Shown: positions 23,201 to 33,288 of the stretch, piece by piece
Numbering within the stretch: the stretch's first letter is position 1
Layout: each line of letters opens with the position of its first letter
Source of the DNA: Patiria miniata
Lineage: Eukaryota; Echinodermata; Asteroidea; Valvatida; Asterinidae
Reading direction: 5' to 3'
Length of the DNA: 64,000 bases
NCBI RefSeq assembly: GCF_015706575.1
Contig: NW_024037074.1
Coordinates: 496,001-560,000, forward strand
Position numbers and translations under genes: made by a program
Notes under the pieces: generated by a model
What the model saw: only the letters and a program-made list of their open reading frames with translations
Databases searched by the model: none
Told to the model about the DNA's origin: nothing

Positions 23201-24445
23201 AGGTTTGTACCAATCATAACAACAAAGTTGCGATTTTATTCCCTGGACCTTTCTTCTGTCCGGACACGCGGAGAAAACACCGCGATGCGGCCAGACACAA
23301 TGCCACACAGCCCACCGCTCGCTACGCGTTTGACACGGTCAAAGTATAGTTCAGATCCCGCTCCACACTGCACAACACAGCAACAGGGATAATACGTGCA
23401 CATTACCACGTGTCAAACAAGTCTGACAACGGCCGATCCCGCTCCACACAAAGGTAGTACATTGTAGACTATCAGTCTGGTTCCAACTCTCGCAACCGTT
23501 GTCAGCCACAATTTGCTCGTTTCGCCTCTGTTGTACCATGGAGTTATTTCTCCGTGGTTACTTGTACTTGTGCCTCTCTATTATTACAATCGAAACCGTT
23601 GGATCGAACACGTACGTATTGTACGAAAACTGGCGTTAAACCACCATGGTTTTTTTTCTTCGAATAATACCAGAAAAAATTACTTGCTGAAAAGGCTTAT
23701 ACTAGGCCCCCTTCATTTTTGGATTTTGCATTTGACTTTCTTTTTTTTTTTGAAGTCGGTATCGATCGTAATGTTTTTTTCCATCCAAACCAAGATAATT
23801 TTGTGGGGTTGCTTTTTTTTAGCGCTTTTAAAAGGGGCCGTCGCGCAGTTGACTAAATTAAAAGTATTTTTTTAATATCGTGACAAATGTTTTTACTTAT
23901 TAACTCCTCTCGTTGTTTAGGTTCTGGTAAGAGAATTCGTGAATGCCGGTGAAAAAAAAATCGTGAATAAGGCCGGTCTCACTAGCGCGAAAGCCAACGC
24001 CAATTTTTGGCGCATATTTAATTTAGTTTGCAGGGTGAGCAAAATGAAGACGTAATTTTGACTTCGTTTTGCGTGAGTTAGGTTGAACCGTTGAACTCGT
24101 ATACAGTACATGTACATTACCGCACAAGTATTATACTAGTCATATCACATTCCTTCATCATGTGCTCACGAGGCGAGGCTCACAACATGGCTAAGTAGTT
24201 GCGCTTTTGCAGGTCGGTATTCTGCAGACTGACCGGCCATTCATATTTAAATGATCTCTCTGGCACTGAGCCTGGCCCGGCGGGTCTGCAGAAGATCGGG
24301 CATATTCACACCTTTTGTTATTTAAATGAAGCGTTCTGGCCCGTGCCAGGACTGGTTGTCAAGGGCTCTTTTGTTAAAAAAGTCTGCAGGATCCTTCAGA
24401 AAGAACGGGGTACCGACGATCATTCATTATCGAAATGGGGCCTTA
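20222..24445. mobile_element. 4.2 kb non-autonomous Harbinger-like element
   Basis: GGCCCCATCTCGATAATGAA (20225) is matched inverted by TTCATTATCGAAATGGGGCC ending at 24442, with one mismatch in about 22, flanked by TTA on each side. TWA duplication again fits PIF/Harbinger. The interior is largely AT-rich, has no DDE or Myb-like frame, and contains a diverged hAT fragment (23140-23460). A second TAAGGCCCCAGTCACAC motif just outside at 20172 may be a related end. It sits in the ZW10 intron after exon 2. Confidence 0.6.
23140..23460. mobile_element. Diverged fragment of the GAGGCC hAT-like family
   Basis: Matches the middle of the elements at 37473-39332 and 44335-46231: GATTTTTAAGTCAGGTTTGT, CACCGCGATGCGGCCAGACA and two CGATCCCGCTCCACAC-type boxes occur in the same order as GATTTTTGAATCAGG, CGCCGCGATGCGACCAGACA and CCAATCCCGCTCCA in 38040-38300. 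Overall similarity by eye is perhaps 70 percent, so it is an older copy. Confidence 0.55.
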
Positions 24446-25098
24446 CCAAGAATCAATTGATCACAATGAACCGTCAAGACTCATGGAGAAATTGACTTTC
24501 TAAGAATGCACTAGGGTTTCAGGACGGATAGCCACGACTGTCAGAGGTTTCTTTACGAATACACCACGTTTTTTTGAATGGATTGTTTATGAATATTGGC
24601 AGTATCACCAAGAATAATGATGTTAATTCCACAGTTGTCTGCGATTGGGCCACGGATGACCAAGGTTCTCCTACAAATAAAGCATAGTCATATTCGTAGT
24701 ACAACCTTAGCAGAATTCTAGCATATATCCGGGCATAACCGTAGGACATTTGTAGTGAATTCGTAGAGATTTCCACCACGAATGAGCTACAAATCTCCAA
24801 GAATATTTATGAATAGCTACAAATAACACTACAAATTAATTCGGTTGTTCTATGGATGATTTTCATGACGATTCACCACGGAAGTTTGAAACAGTTAAGA
24901 ACTTCCGTAGCCCATCCATGAATACCAAAGGAAGTTGACGGATAACCACGCAGATATTTAAGATGAATGGTTATCATATGTAGTATGTGTGGGGCTAAAA
25001 GTGAACAGTAAAATGCCTGCAGAAGTCACGTTTGTGCACTAGTTTCCCCCATTTTGTTTTGTTTTTCTTGGGGGGGGGTATTAGGAGTTGGCCTAGAC
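24446..25098 (+). other. ZW10 intron segment
   Basis: Contains weak internal symmetry (GATAGCCACGACTG at 24527 and GGATAACCACGCAG at 24939; repeated GAATATT and ACTACAAAT phrases) that hints at another decayed repeat, and a G run at 25071-25079. No gene recognised. Confidence 0.3.
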
Positions 25099-26072
25099 GT
25101 TTTGATGGTGGGTGATATTGGTTGGTCGTGAGTGAGAGCTCCCTCTTGCGGGGGTTATCGCGTATCAAACCATAATAACGTCTAGCCCCTAGACTAGGTA
25201 TGTGAGGCTGTCTGATGAGACAGGCATTGGTGTCTGTGGTTATCACTTATTGCACCATTGGTAAAAACCTAGCCTATTCTATGGCCACACACTGGAGTAA
25301 TCTCTGTGCTAAGGGCCATACAAATGTGAGCACAGCAAGTTGGTAAAATGATGCATTTTTTTCATGGAAATATTTTGGCCTGATATTTGGCATAGGGGTT
25401 CTTTTTACCCAAGCGTCCCACTTTGTGCCGAAAGCTCATATGGTTCAATACTTTGAGGTGTGCACTGGAACGTAAATTGTCAAACAATTGGCCATGCACA
25501 ACGGCCAATTCAAGATCAACACACAGTCTGGCCTGTATTACTCCACAGACTTTTGTGTGTGTGCAAAAGCAGAATGTTACCCGGAGATGAGTGGAGGCAA
25601 TTTTGACCTTTTAACCCTAGAAAATCCATCAGCCGTGCCTGTGCATAAAAACAGCCAGTGCGTCTTATCACGTCCTCTGATGCAAACTGGTTAAGACGTT
25701 ACTTTTTATTGTCAAAAGAAGTCAATTTGGTATCTTTATTTTTTGTTGGTATTCAAGGAGACATCAGTTCCAGCAGCTCAACAGCTCCACCAGTGATCTT
25801 CCTGACCTCACCAGACAGTTTTTTTTGGTGGTCTGTTTCAAGTCGATCATTAGGCTCTGTGAATGACTGCTGAATCAACGAGGTATGTAAATGAAATCTG
25901 AGGTGGGATATTAGAGGTGAAAATGAAATGTTTTTGAGAGGCCATTTTTTTAGGGTCTCTTGCTACCACACTCCAGCGTTACATGTAAAGGATTATTATG
26001 AGCATGTCAGCTGGAGTTACTCAAGCTAAGTTCTAGGGGTAATTGGCAATGACATAGTCCCATGATGTAACT
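25099..26072 (+). repeat. Segmental repeat, copy 2
   Basis: Second copy of the segment at 17693-18672, in the same orientation and nearly identical. It includes a ZW10-like exon 3 remnant at about 25757-25817 whose acceptor region and length differ from copy 1, so its frame no longer reads through. It leads into the second foldback element at 26073. Confidence 0.8.
25757..25817 (+). pseudogene. ZW10-like exon 3 fragment, copy 2
   Basis: Same sequence as 18359-18418 but with a change at the splice acceptor (caagG for cagG) and two extra bases (AGTTCCAGCAG), so the ZW10 frame is lost. This copy lies downstream of exon 2, where a functional exon 3 is expected. No intact exon 3 is therefore visible in order. 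Confidence 0.5.
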
Positions 26073-26166
26073 TACCTTGAGTAACTTCAGCTCTAATGTT
26101 GAGACAACTCGACTCGGGACAAGTCGACCGTTGAGACAGCTCGACTCAATGGAAATGTATACACGT

Positions 26167-26971
26167 TGTTACGAACCCACTTAATCTGTAATCCTTTAGT
26201 ACGGTTGCTCCCGCACTAGAATTTTCGGTATTTAATGAATGTTTGTTATGGTGGCTACGCGCGGGTAAATACCCTATATAAGCACTGACTGGCTTTTATT
26301 CGGTCTCAGTTGGTGCCCATGTACAACCATTATGTGCGATTTTCATTAGCACATCGTCGTTGAGCCAGCATCTCCCGCCGTCCTACCGATCTACGTACCC
26401 CTCATCACTGGATCGTGGCCGAGGCTGACGGTACTACCGGACGGAGACCTGGACTGTCGTGGCCTGCTTGATGTGGCTGACTTCCCGGTGCTCAACGCTG
26501 ACTTACCTGTGGCTTGGCTGATCTATGGCTGGGTGCGGAGATGCGTGGTTCGACGGCTGCGCTAATACCGTTGTGGGCACTGGCTGGGCGGGGCCTGTTC
26601 CTGCTACTGGTTCCTTATTGGTAATTATATTCGGCCGAATACAATTTGCCTTTTTTGTGTGTTTTGCTTATTAACTCTATTTTGCCGGCTTGTTCTTTAC
26701 TGTATTTTGCCTGTTTGTATAAATTGCTGCTTTGCTAATTTCTTTGTAATTTATTTTGCTTTGCCTGTGTCTAATGCTTGGAGGTTCTTGCATGACGTTT
26801 AAAGTTGAAGACTAACTGAGAATGTTTGTATCACCCACTATCCTGTTGATTGATTTGGGAGTATTAATCAAATTTTGTCAATCATATATTGGTCTCTTTT
26901 TTGCCTTTGATTCAAAAGTCATGATTCCCGTTTTTATTACTTATTTCTTTCTGCCGTGCCCGCACGTAACA
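26167..26971 (+). repeat. 5' LTR of the Gmr1-type element
   Basis: Runs TGTTACGAACCC ... CCGCACGTAACA, 805 bp, with TG..CA ends. A TATA-like box (CCCTATATAAGCAC) lies at about 26272-26285. Confidence 0.92.
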
Positions 26972-26975
26972 GAAT

Positions 26976-26992
26976 TGGGGGCTTGTCCGGGA
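26976..26992 (+). promoter_or_regulatory. Primer-binding site, tRNA-Pro type
   Basis: TGGGGGCTTGTCCGGGA starts five bases after the 5' LTR and matches the proline-tRNA primer site known from other retroelements except at one base. Role inferred from position and complementarity. Confidence 0.7.
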
Positions 26993-27090
26993 ATCGAGCA
27001 AAATTACAAGCTGAGAAATTGTCCGTAGTTGGGTTTATTATACCCTTTTTTTTCAGTTAGTCTTTGCATACTTTGAACTTGAAGCGAATC

Positions 27091-30000
27091 ATGGCAAGCA
27101 AATTCGATCTTAGTGACTTTGTAGCTAACTTTGAAGACTCTCCCTCGGAGAGTAAACTGAATACTTTGAAGCGTACTGAATTGTTTGACGTAGCTAAGCA
27201 TTATAGTGTTTCTGTACTGTCTAGTATGAAAAAAGCAGATTTAAAGGCTGTACTTGTAGAGTTCTTTGTAGATGAGGGTATGCTAGAGTTAGAAATTGCA
27301 GAGCCTAGTCATCACTCAGAAGAAGCTGCTATTAGACTGAAAGAACTCGAGTTAGAAATTCAAATCGAGCAAAGGAAAAAGGCCGAGATTGAATTAGGAT
27401 TAGCTAAGTTAAAGCAGACTACGTCACATACACATAGTGCGTTCGATCCTAGTAAACACATTCGTTTAGTTCCACCTTTTCAGGACAAAGAAATTGACAA
27501 GTATTTTGGGCATTTCGAAAAGGTAGCAGATAGGCTTCAATGGCCTTCAGATATGCGTACTTTGTTGCTGCAAAGTATCTTAACTGGTAAAGCACAAGAG
27601 GTGTATATAGCTCTCGCTGTTGAACAAAGTAAAGACTATAAGCTAGTTAAGTCAGCTATTTTAAAAGCGTATGAGCAAGTACCCGAGGCATATCGGCAGA
27701 AATTCAGGAATTCAAAAAAGCAGGATAGGCAGAATTATATTGAGTTCTCACGTGAGAAAGAGATTTTCTTTGATAGATGGTGTGACTCTTGTAGTGTAGG
27801 CAAAGACTTTGCTAGGTTACGGCAGGTTATGCTGTTGGAGGACTTTAAGAGTTGTGTCCCAGATAATGTTAAAACACATTTAGAGGAACAACAAGTTAAA
27901 GAGTTACATCAGGCAGCTGTATTAGGTGATGATTATGTGTTGACACATTTTGCTAAGAGTAATGACTACTCTAGTAAACGTCGGGCTCGAAACAGTCCTC
28001 CACGTTATAAGTCAGTAGATACTGATAAACCCGACAGTGCAAATTCAGGGACTAGTGCAAAAAAGGAAACATCTAGTAGTAGGTCAACCGTGACTTGTTC
28101 TTTTTGTAAGAAAACAGGCCATATAAAATCCAATTGTTTTGCTTACTTGAGAAAACTGCAGGCTAGTGGTTCTAGTGATTCTAAGCCGGTTGCATTCACT
28201 AAGAGTGTTCCATGTTCCACATTCTCTGAGAACAATGATGAAGTCAAAGGCTCTTTGTCTGACATAAGTAAGGGCTACTTACCCTTTATCACAGAGGGAT
28301 TTATTTCACTTGGCGAAGGTGAATTAGACTTGCCACAGTATCCAATCGTAATACTTAGGGACACGGGAGCTTCTCAGTCCTTGCTCCTTAAAGGTGCAGT
28401 TCCCTTAACTGATCAATCTTATGCAGGAACTAATGTATTGGTAACTGGTGTTGGTAATGATTGCATTGATGTGCCTCTTCATCATGTTAACTTACAGTCA
28501 GACTTGGTTTCAGGGCCTGTGACAGTAGGGGTGGCCCCAAGCCTACCGAAGGGATTAGAAGGTGTAACCTTACTCCTAGGTAATGATGTTGCTGGTTGCA
28601 AAGTTGTTGTTGAACCAGTAATGGATACATTTGCGAGTAGTGAAAATCACACTACTCAGCTGGAGGAAGATTTTCCGGGTATCTTTCCTTCATGTGTGAC
28701 CACTAGATCAATGACTAGTAAGGATAAACTAACTAGTACTGAGTTCTTAGGTCAATCAGATGGCATTGATTTATCCGACACATTCATGAATGAATCTTCT
28801 ATGCCATTTCAGGAAAATTTCCCAGGTGTTCAGTCACATGTTTCTAGTGATCTTTTCATTAGTAAAGAGGATTTGATAGCTGAACAAGGGAAGGATCCTA
28901 CATTGATTAGCATAAGTAAGACTGCTTTAAGTGAAACTGAAGCTTCTAAGGTGCCTGTGTGCTATTTCATTAGTAATGGCGTACTTATGCGGAAGTGGAG
29001 ACCACCATATGTCTCCGCTGATGAAGAGTGGAAAGTTGTCAAACAAGTTGTTGTTCCTAAAACCTATCAGAGTCATATAATGAGTTTAGCACACGACATC
29101 CCTATGGCTGGACACTTAGGTGTGACAAAAACCTGTGATCGTATTTTGCAGCATTTTTATTGGCCTAACCTTAGACGATCTGTAGCCGATTACTGCAAAA
29201 CTTGTCATACTTGTCAGGTAGTTGGTAAGCCTAATCAGGATCCACCTAAAGCTCCTTTAAGGCCAATACCCACTTTGCTTGAACCATTCAGCCGAGTCAT
29301 TGTTGATTGCGTTGGACCATTACCCAAAGCTAGATCAGGACACCAGTACCTACTTACTATGATGTGCTCGTCCACTAGATATGTTGAGGCTGTACCTTTA
29401 AGGTCGATAAAGGCCAAACCAGTAAGTGAAGCACTTATCTCATTCTTTACTCGTTTTGGTCTTCCCAAGGTAGTGCAAAGTGATCAAGGAACAAACTTTA
29501 CATCTAAATTGTTCCGAGATCAACTCAGTGCTTTAGGCATTGATATTGTAACATCTAGTGCATACCATCCTCAAAGTCAAGGTGCACTTGAGCGATTCCA
29601 CCAGACTTTGAAGTCCATGATCAAAGCTTATTGTACAGAGCATGATAAGGATTGGAATGAAGGTCTCCCTTTACTCCTCTTTGCTATCCGTGAGGTACCA
29701 AATGAGTCCCTAGGCTTTAGCCCATTTGAGCTAGTTTTTGGGCGTAATGTCAGAGGTCCATTGGCTCTAGTGAAAGAAAAGTGGTTAGGAGATGATCAAA
29801 CTACTGACAGCGTTCTGAGTTATGTTGTAAAACTTAAAGAGCGTTTACAGAATGCTTGTGAACTTGCACACAATCACCTTCAGGGAGTCCAAAGAGAAAT
29901 GAAAACTTGGTATGATCGTAAAGCTCGAGATCGTAGTTTTGCACCAGGTGATCAAGTCCTTGTACTGTTACCATTATTAGGTCAACCACTTCAGGCCCGT

Positions 30001-31638
30001 TATAGTGGACCTTATGTAATCGAACGTAAAATAGGTGACCTAGATTACATAGTTAAGACTCCTGATAGGCGAAAGAAAAGACAGTTGTGCCATGTTAACA
30101 TGCTTAAGAGCTACCATGTCAGACCATCAGAAACTAAAACTGAAACAGTAGCTGTAAGTGCAGTAGAGTCTGATAATGTAGATGATGGTCAGATGCCAGG
30201 TGACAACATCAAGTTGAATAACTCAGAGATTTTGGCAAATCTAGATGTGAAATTTGAACATCTTACTCCAGAGCAGAAGTCAGAAATGTCAAATTTGTTG
30301 ACTGAGAATAAGCAATTATTTTCTGATGTGCCCACAAAAACTGATATTGCCGAACACGATGTGGATGTTGGAAATGCCACACCAATGAAGCAACATCCTT
30401 ATAGATGTGGACCAGTTAAACAATCGCTCATGCACAAAGAAATCCAGTACATGAAAGAAAATGGTATTATCGAAGAGAGTAATAGCTCCTGGTGCTCTCC
30501 ATGTATCTTGGTTCCTAAGTCAGATGGGTCTATGCGGTTTTGTACCGATTTCAGAAAAGTTAATTCTGTGACTAAACCCGACACTTACCCACTTCCAAGA
30601 GTTGATGATTACATTGATAAGATTGGTAGTGCTAAGTTTGTAAGTACATATGATCTGTTGAAGGGATATTGGCAGGTGCCATTAACAACTCGAGCAAAAG
30701 AGATTTCAGCCTTTGTAACCCCACAGGGTCTGTACCAGTACAAAGTACTCCCTTTTGGCATGATGAACGCCCCTGCCACATTCCAGCGTATCATGAATCA
30801 AATTACTGCAGGCTTAGAAAACACTGAAGTGTATATTGATGACATTGTTATATACAGTGATACATGGGAACAACATGTGGAGCAAACCAAATCTTTGTTC
30901 GATCGACTCTCCCAAGCTAAACTAACAGTCAACCTGTCGAAGAGTCAGATTGGGAAAGCCAAGGTTACTTTTCTGGGCCATGAAATCGGCCAAGCAGAAG
31001 TTCGGCCAGTAAACGCTAAGGTAGAAGCCATTGTGAATTTTCCTGAACCAAAAACAAAGAAGGAGTTGATGCATTTTCTTGGCATGGCTGGGTATTATAG
31101 GAAGTTTTGCCGTAATTTTTCGGATGTTGTTTCCCCACTAACAAACCTGCTTGCCAAAAACACAAAATTCATTTGGAACGATGAATGCAATCAGGCGTTT
31201 GGAAAGATAAAGGCCATGCTCACGTCCGCACCAATTCTTTCTGCTCCAGACTTTGATAAACCGTTTACACTTGTAACTGATGCTAGTGATGTTGGAGTAG
31301 GTTCTGTACTTGTACAAGAAGATGAATGTGGTATTATGCATCCAGTATGTTACTTCTCAAAAAAGTTGAACCGTCATCAAATGAAATACTCCACTGTTGA
31401 GAAGGAAACGTTGGCATTAGTTTTGTCTCTGCAACATTTTGAGGTGCATGTAGATTCAGCAGTGAAACCGATTGTAGTATATACAGATCACAACCCCTTG
31501 ACGTTTCTGAACGAAATGAAAAACAAAAACCAGAGACTGTTAAGATGGAGTTTGGCTCTTCAGCAATTTGCCATTGAAATTCGTCATATTAAGGGCAAAG
31601 ATAATGTAATAGCGGACACTTTGTCCAGGTGTTACTAA
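27091..31638 (+). CDS. Gag-Pol of the Gmr1-type retrotransposon
   Basis: About 1,515 codons from ATG 27091. In order: a SAP-like helical N-terminus (about residues 25-70); a Gag core; a CCHC zinc knuckle near residue 335; aspartic protease with DTGAS near 422; integrase zinc-binding H-H-C-C near 667-709 and catalytic core near 736-836; a chromodomain-free C-terminal part; reverse transcriptase near 1120-1290 with YIDD near 1248; and RNase H near 1390-1500. Gag and Pol share one frame with no shift. It probably acts in cytoplasmic particles and then the nucleus, as known for the group. The polypurine tract is at about 31875-31885. Confidence 0.92.
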   Translation: MASKFDLSDFVANFEDSPSESKLNTLKRTELFDVAKHYSVSVLSSMKKADLKAVLVEFFVDEGMLELEIAEPSHHSEEAAIRLKELELEIQIEQRKKAEIELGLAKLKQTTSHTHSAFDPSKHIRLVPPFQDKEIDKYFGHFEKVADRLQWPSDMRTLLLQSILTGKAQEVYIALAVEQSKDYKLVKSAILKAYEQVPEAYRQKFRNSKKQDRQNYIEFSREKEIFFDRWCDSCSVGKDFARLRQVMLLEDFKSCVPDNVKTHLEEQQVKELHQAAVLGDDYVLTHFAKSNDYSSKRRARNSPPRYKSVDTDKPDSANSGTSAKKETSSSRSTVTCSFCKKTGHIKSNCFAYLRKLQASGSSDSKPVAFTKSVPCSTFSENNDEVKGSLSDISKGYLPFITEGFISLGEGELDLPQYPIVILRDTGASQSLLLKGAVPLTDQSYAGTNVLVTGVGNDCIDVPLHHVNLQSDLVSGPVTVGVAPSLPKGLEGVTLLLGNDVAGCKVVVEPVMDTFASSENHTTQLEEDFPGIFPSCVTTRSMTSKDKLTSTEFLGQSDGIDLSDTFMNESSMPFQENFPGVQSHVSSDLFISKEDLIAEQGKDPTLISISKTALSETEASKVPVCYFISNGVLMRKWRPPYVSADEEWKVVKQVVVPKTYQSHIMSLAHDIPMAGHLGVTKTCDRILQHFYWPNLRRSVADYCKTCHTCQVVGKPNQDPPKAPLRPIPTLLEPFSRVIVDCVGPLPKARSGHQYLLTMMCSSTRYVEAVPLRSIKAKPVSEALISFFTRFGLPKVVQSDQGTNFTSKLFRDQLSALGIDIVTSSAYHPQSQGALERFHQTLKSMIKAYCTEHDKDWNEGLPLLLFAIREVPNESLGFSPFELVFGRNVRGPLALVKEKWLGDDQTTDSVLSYVVKLKERLQNACELAHNHLQGVQREMKTWYDRKARDRSFAPGDQVLVLLPLLGQPLQARYSGPYVIERKIGDLDYIVKTPDRRKKRQLCHVNMLKSYHVRPSETKTETVAVSAVESDNVDDGQMPGDNIKLNNSEILANLDVKFEHLTPEQKSEMSNLLTENKQLFSDVPTKTDIAEHDVDVGNATPMKQHPYRCGPVKQSLMHKEIQYMKENGIIEESNSSWCSPCILVPKSDGSMRFCTDFRKVNSVTKPDTYPLPRVDDYIDKIGSAKFVSTYDLLKGYWQVPLTTRAKEISAFVTPQGLYQYKVLPFGMMNAPATFQRIMNQITAGLENTEVYIDDIVIYSDTWEQHVEQTKSLFDRLSQAKLTVNLSKSQIGKAKVTFLGHEIGQAEVRPVNAKVEAIVNFPEPKTKKELMHFLGMAGYYRKFCRNFSDVVSPLTNLLAKNTKFIWNDECNQAFGKIKAMLTSAPILSAPDFDKPFTLVTDASDVGVGSVLVQEDECGIMHPVCYFSKKLNRHQMKYSTVEKETLALVLSLQHFEVHVDSAVKPIVVYTDHNPLTFLNEMKNKNQRLLRWSLALQQFAIEIRHIKGKDNVIADTLSRCY

Positions 31639-31887
31639 CTTGATTTCGCTGTCTGCCAATTAATAATCTGGATATCACTGTTTGCCATTTGAATAATTGG
31701 TTAATTTCCAATTAACATTATGTTAATAACTTTATTACATTGGCATTAATAATTAATAATTAGTAATTATGTATAATGGAGTGTAAACTTTATACATGTA
31801 ATAATTCTATAAGGGCTTTACTCGCGTGCCGCATGTTTAAAAAGAAAGTTTTCCCTGACGTTCAAACTTTTTTTATGGAGGGGAGTG

Positions 31888-32672
31888 TGTTACGAACCCA
31901 CTTAATCTGTAATCCTTTAGTACGGTTGCTCCCGCACTAGAATTTTCAGTATTTAATGAATGTTTGTTATGGTGGCTACGCGCGGGTAAATACCCTATAT
32001 AAGCACTGACTGGCTTTTATTCGGTCTCAGTTGGTGCCCATGTACAACCATTATGTGCGATTTTCATTAGCGCGTCGTTGAGCCAGCATCTCCCGCCGTC
32101 CTACCGATCTACGTACCCCTCATCGCTGGATCGTGGCCGAGGCTGACGGTACTACCGGACGGAGACCTGGACTGTCGTGGCCTGCTTGATGTGGCTGACT
32201 TCCCGGTGGCTTGGCTGATCTACGGCTGGGTGCGGAGATGCGTGGTTCGACGGCTGCGCTAATACCGTTGTGGGCACTGGCTGGGCGGGGCCTGTTCCTG
32301 CTACTGGTTCCTTATTGGTAATTATATTCGGCCGAATACAATTTGCCTTTTTTGTGTGTTTTGCTTATTAACTCTATTTTGCCGGCTTGTTCTTTACTGT
32401 ATTTTGCCTGTTTGTATAAATTGCTGCTTTGCTAATTTCTTTGTAATTTATTTTGCTTTGCCTGTGTCTAATGCTTGGAGGTTCTTGCATGACGTTTAAA
32501 GTTGAAGACTAACTGAGAATGTTTGTATCACCCACTATCCTGTTGATTGATTTGAGAGAATTAATTAAATTTTGTTAATCATATATTGGTCTCTTTTTTG
32601 CCTTTGATTCAAAATCATGATTCCCATTTTTATTACTTATTTCTTTCTGCCGTGCGTTCCCCGCACGTAACA
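31888..32672 (+). repeat. 3' LTR of the Gmr1-type element
   Basis: 785 bp, TGTTACGAACCC ... CCCGCACGTAACA, preceded by purine-rich ATGGAGGGGAG. Slightly shorter than the 5' LTR because of a small internal length difference. Confidence 0.92.
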
Positions 32673-32676
32673 ACGT

Positions 32677-33288
32677 GGAGCGGAAAAAGTTGCATAAATC
32701 TGTGGCATGACCCGGGCACAGCACGGGCATACTCAATGCACAGAGGGCGCTCCGATCCGGTTGCCGTCGTGTTGGGCCGGCGCGCCCCGCCCGCGAGGAC
32801 CGGGACCGGCCCGGCACGTCGACCGGCGCTTCAAGTGGGCTTACAGGCCCGGCAAAAACAATGCCACCGCGCACGGCACGGCCACGTTGACCATGGATAA
32901 GTGCACGCACAGGCCCGGCAAAAACGATGTCACCGTGCACGGTACGGCCACGTTGACCGGGGATGTGCGCGGCCCAGAAAAACAGACCATGTGCACAGAC
33001 AATCACGCTGCGCTATATCAGCTCTGTTTTTTTTTTTAGATACAACAAAAAAACTCATGTGTCATAACTCCCAAACAGCGATCAGCCGCCGTCAAATTCC
33101 CCGGTACTATCCCCAAAACTAGGCACCAAAACAAGTGAGTCGACTTGACTCAACGGTCGACTTGTTTTAACGGTCGATTTGTCTTTCCATTTATCACACA
33201 TACGGTCGAGTTGTCTCAATGGTCGAGTTGTCTCAACGGTCGACTTGTCCCGAGTCGAGTTGTCTCAACGGTCGACTTGTCTGACCCC
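32677..33288. mobile_element. Right part of the GTCGAC-unit element
   Basis: Continuation, after the LTR element, of the insertion seen truncated at 18720-18990. It holds a GC-rich pair of ~68-bp tandem units (AGGCCCGGCAAAAACRATG... at 32846 and 32911) and ends in inverted terminal units of the form GTCTCAACGGTCGACTTGTC (about 33135-33285). Confidence 0.55.

Larger units (their letters stand above)
26163..32676 (+). mobile_element. Gmr1-type Ty3/Gypsy LTR retrotransposon, looks whole
   Basis: A 6.5 kb element (26167-32672) with two LTRs, flanked by the 4-bp duplication ACGT. One long uninterrupted frame carries Gag, protease, integrase, reverse transcriptase and RNase H in that order. Integrase upstream of reverse transcriptase is the Copia-like order; among Gypsy elements it marks the Gmr1 group described in deuterostomes. 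The LTRs differ by about a dozen substitutions and a few small indels over ~780 bp (by eye, ~1.5 percent), so the insertion is recent. No obvious breaks. The paralogous segment at 18873-18890 shows the empty site. Confidence 0.93.

Noticed and set aside
32575-33039. GC-rich overlapping frames on both strands
   Set aside because: They follow a tandem pair of GC-rich ~68-bp units inside an inserted element and have no recognisable domain.
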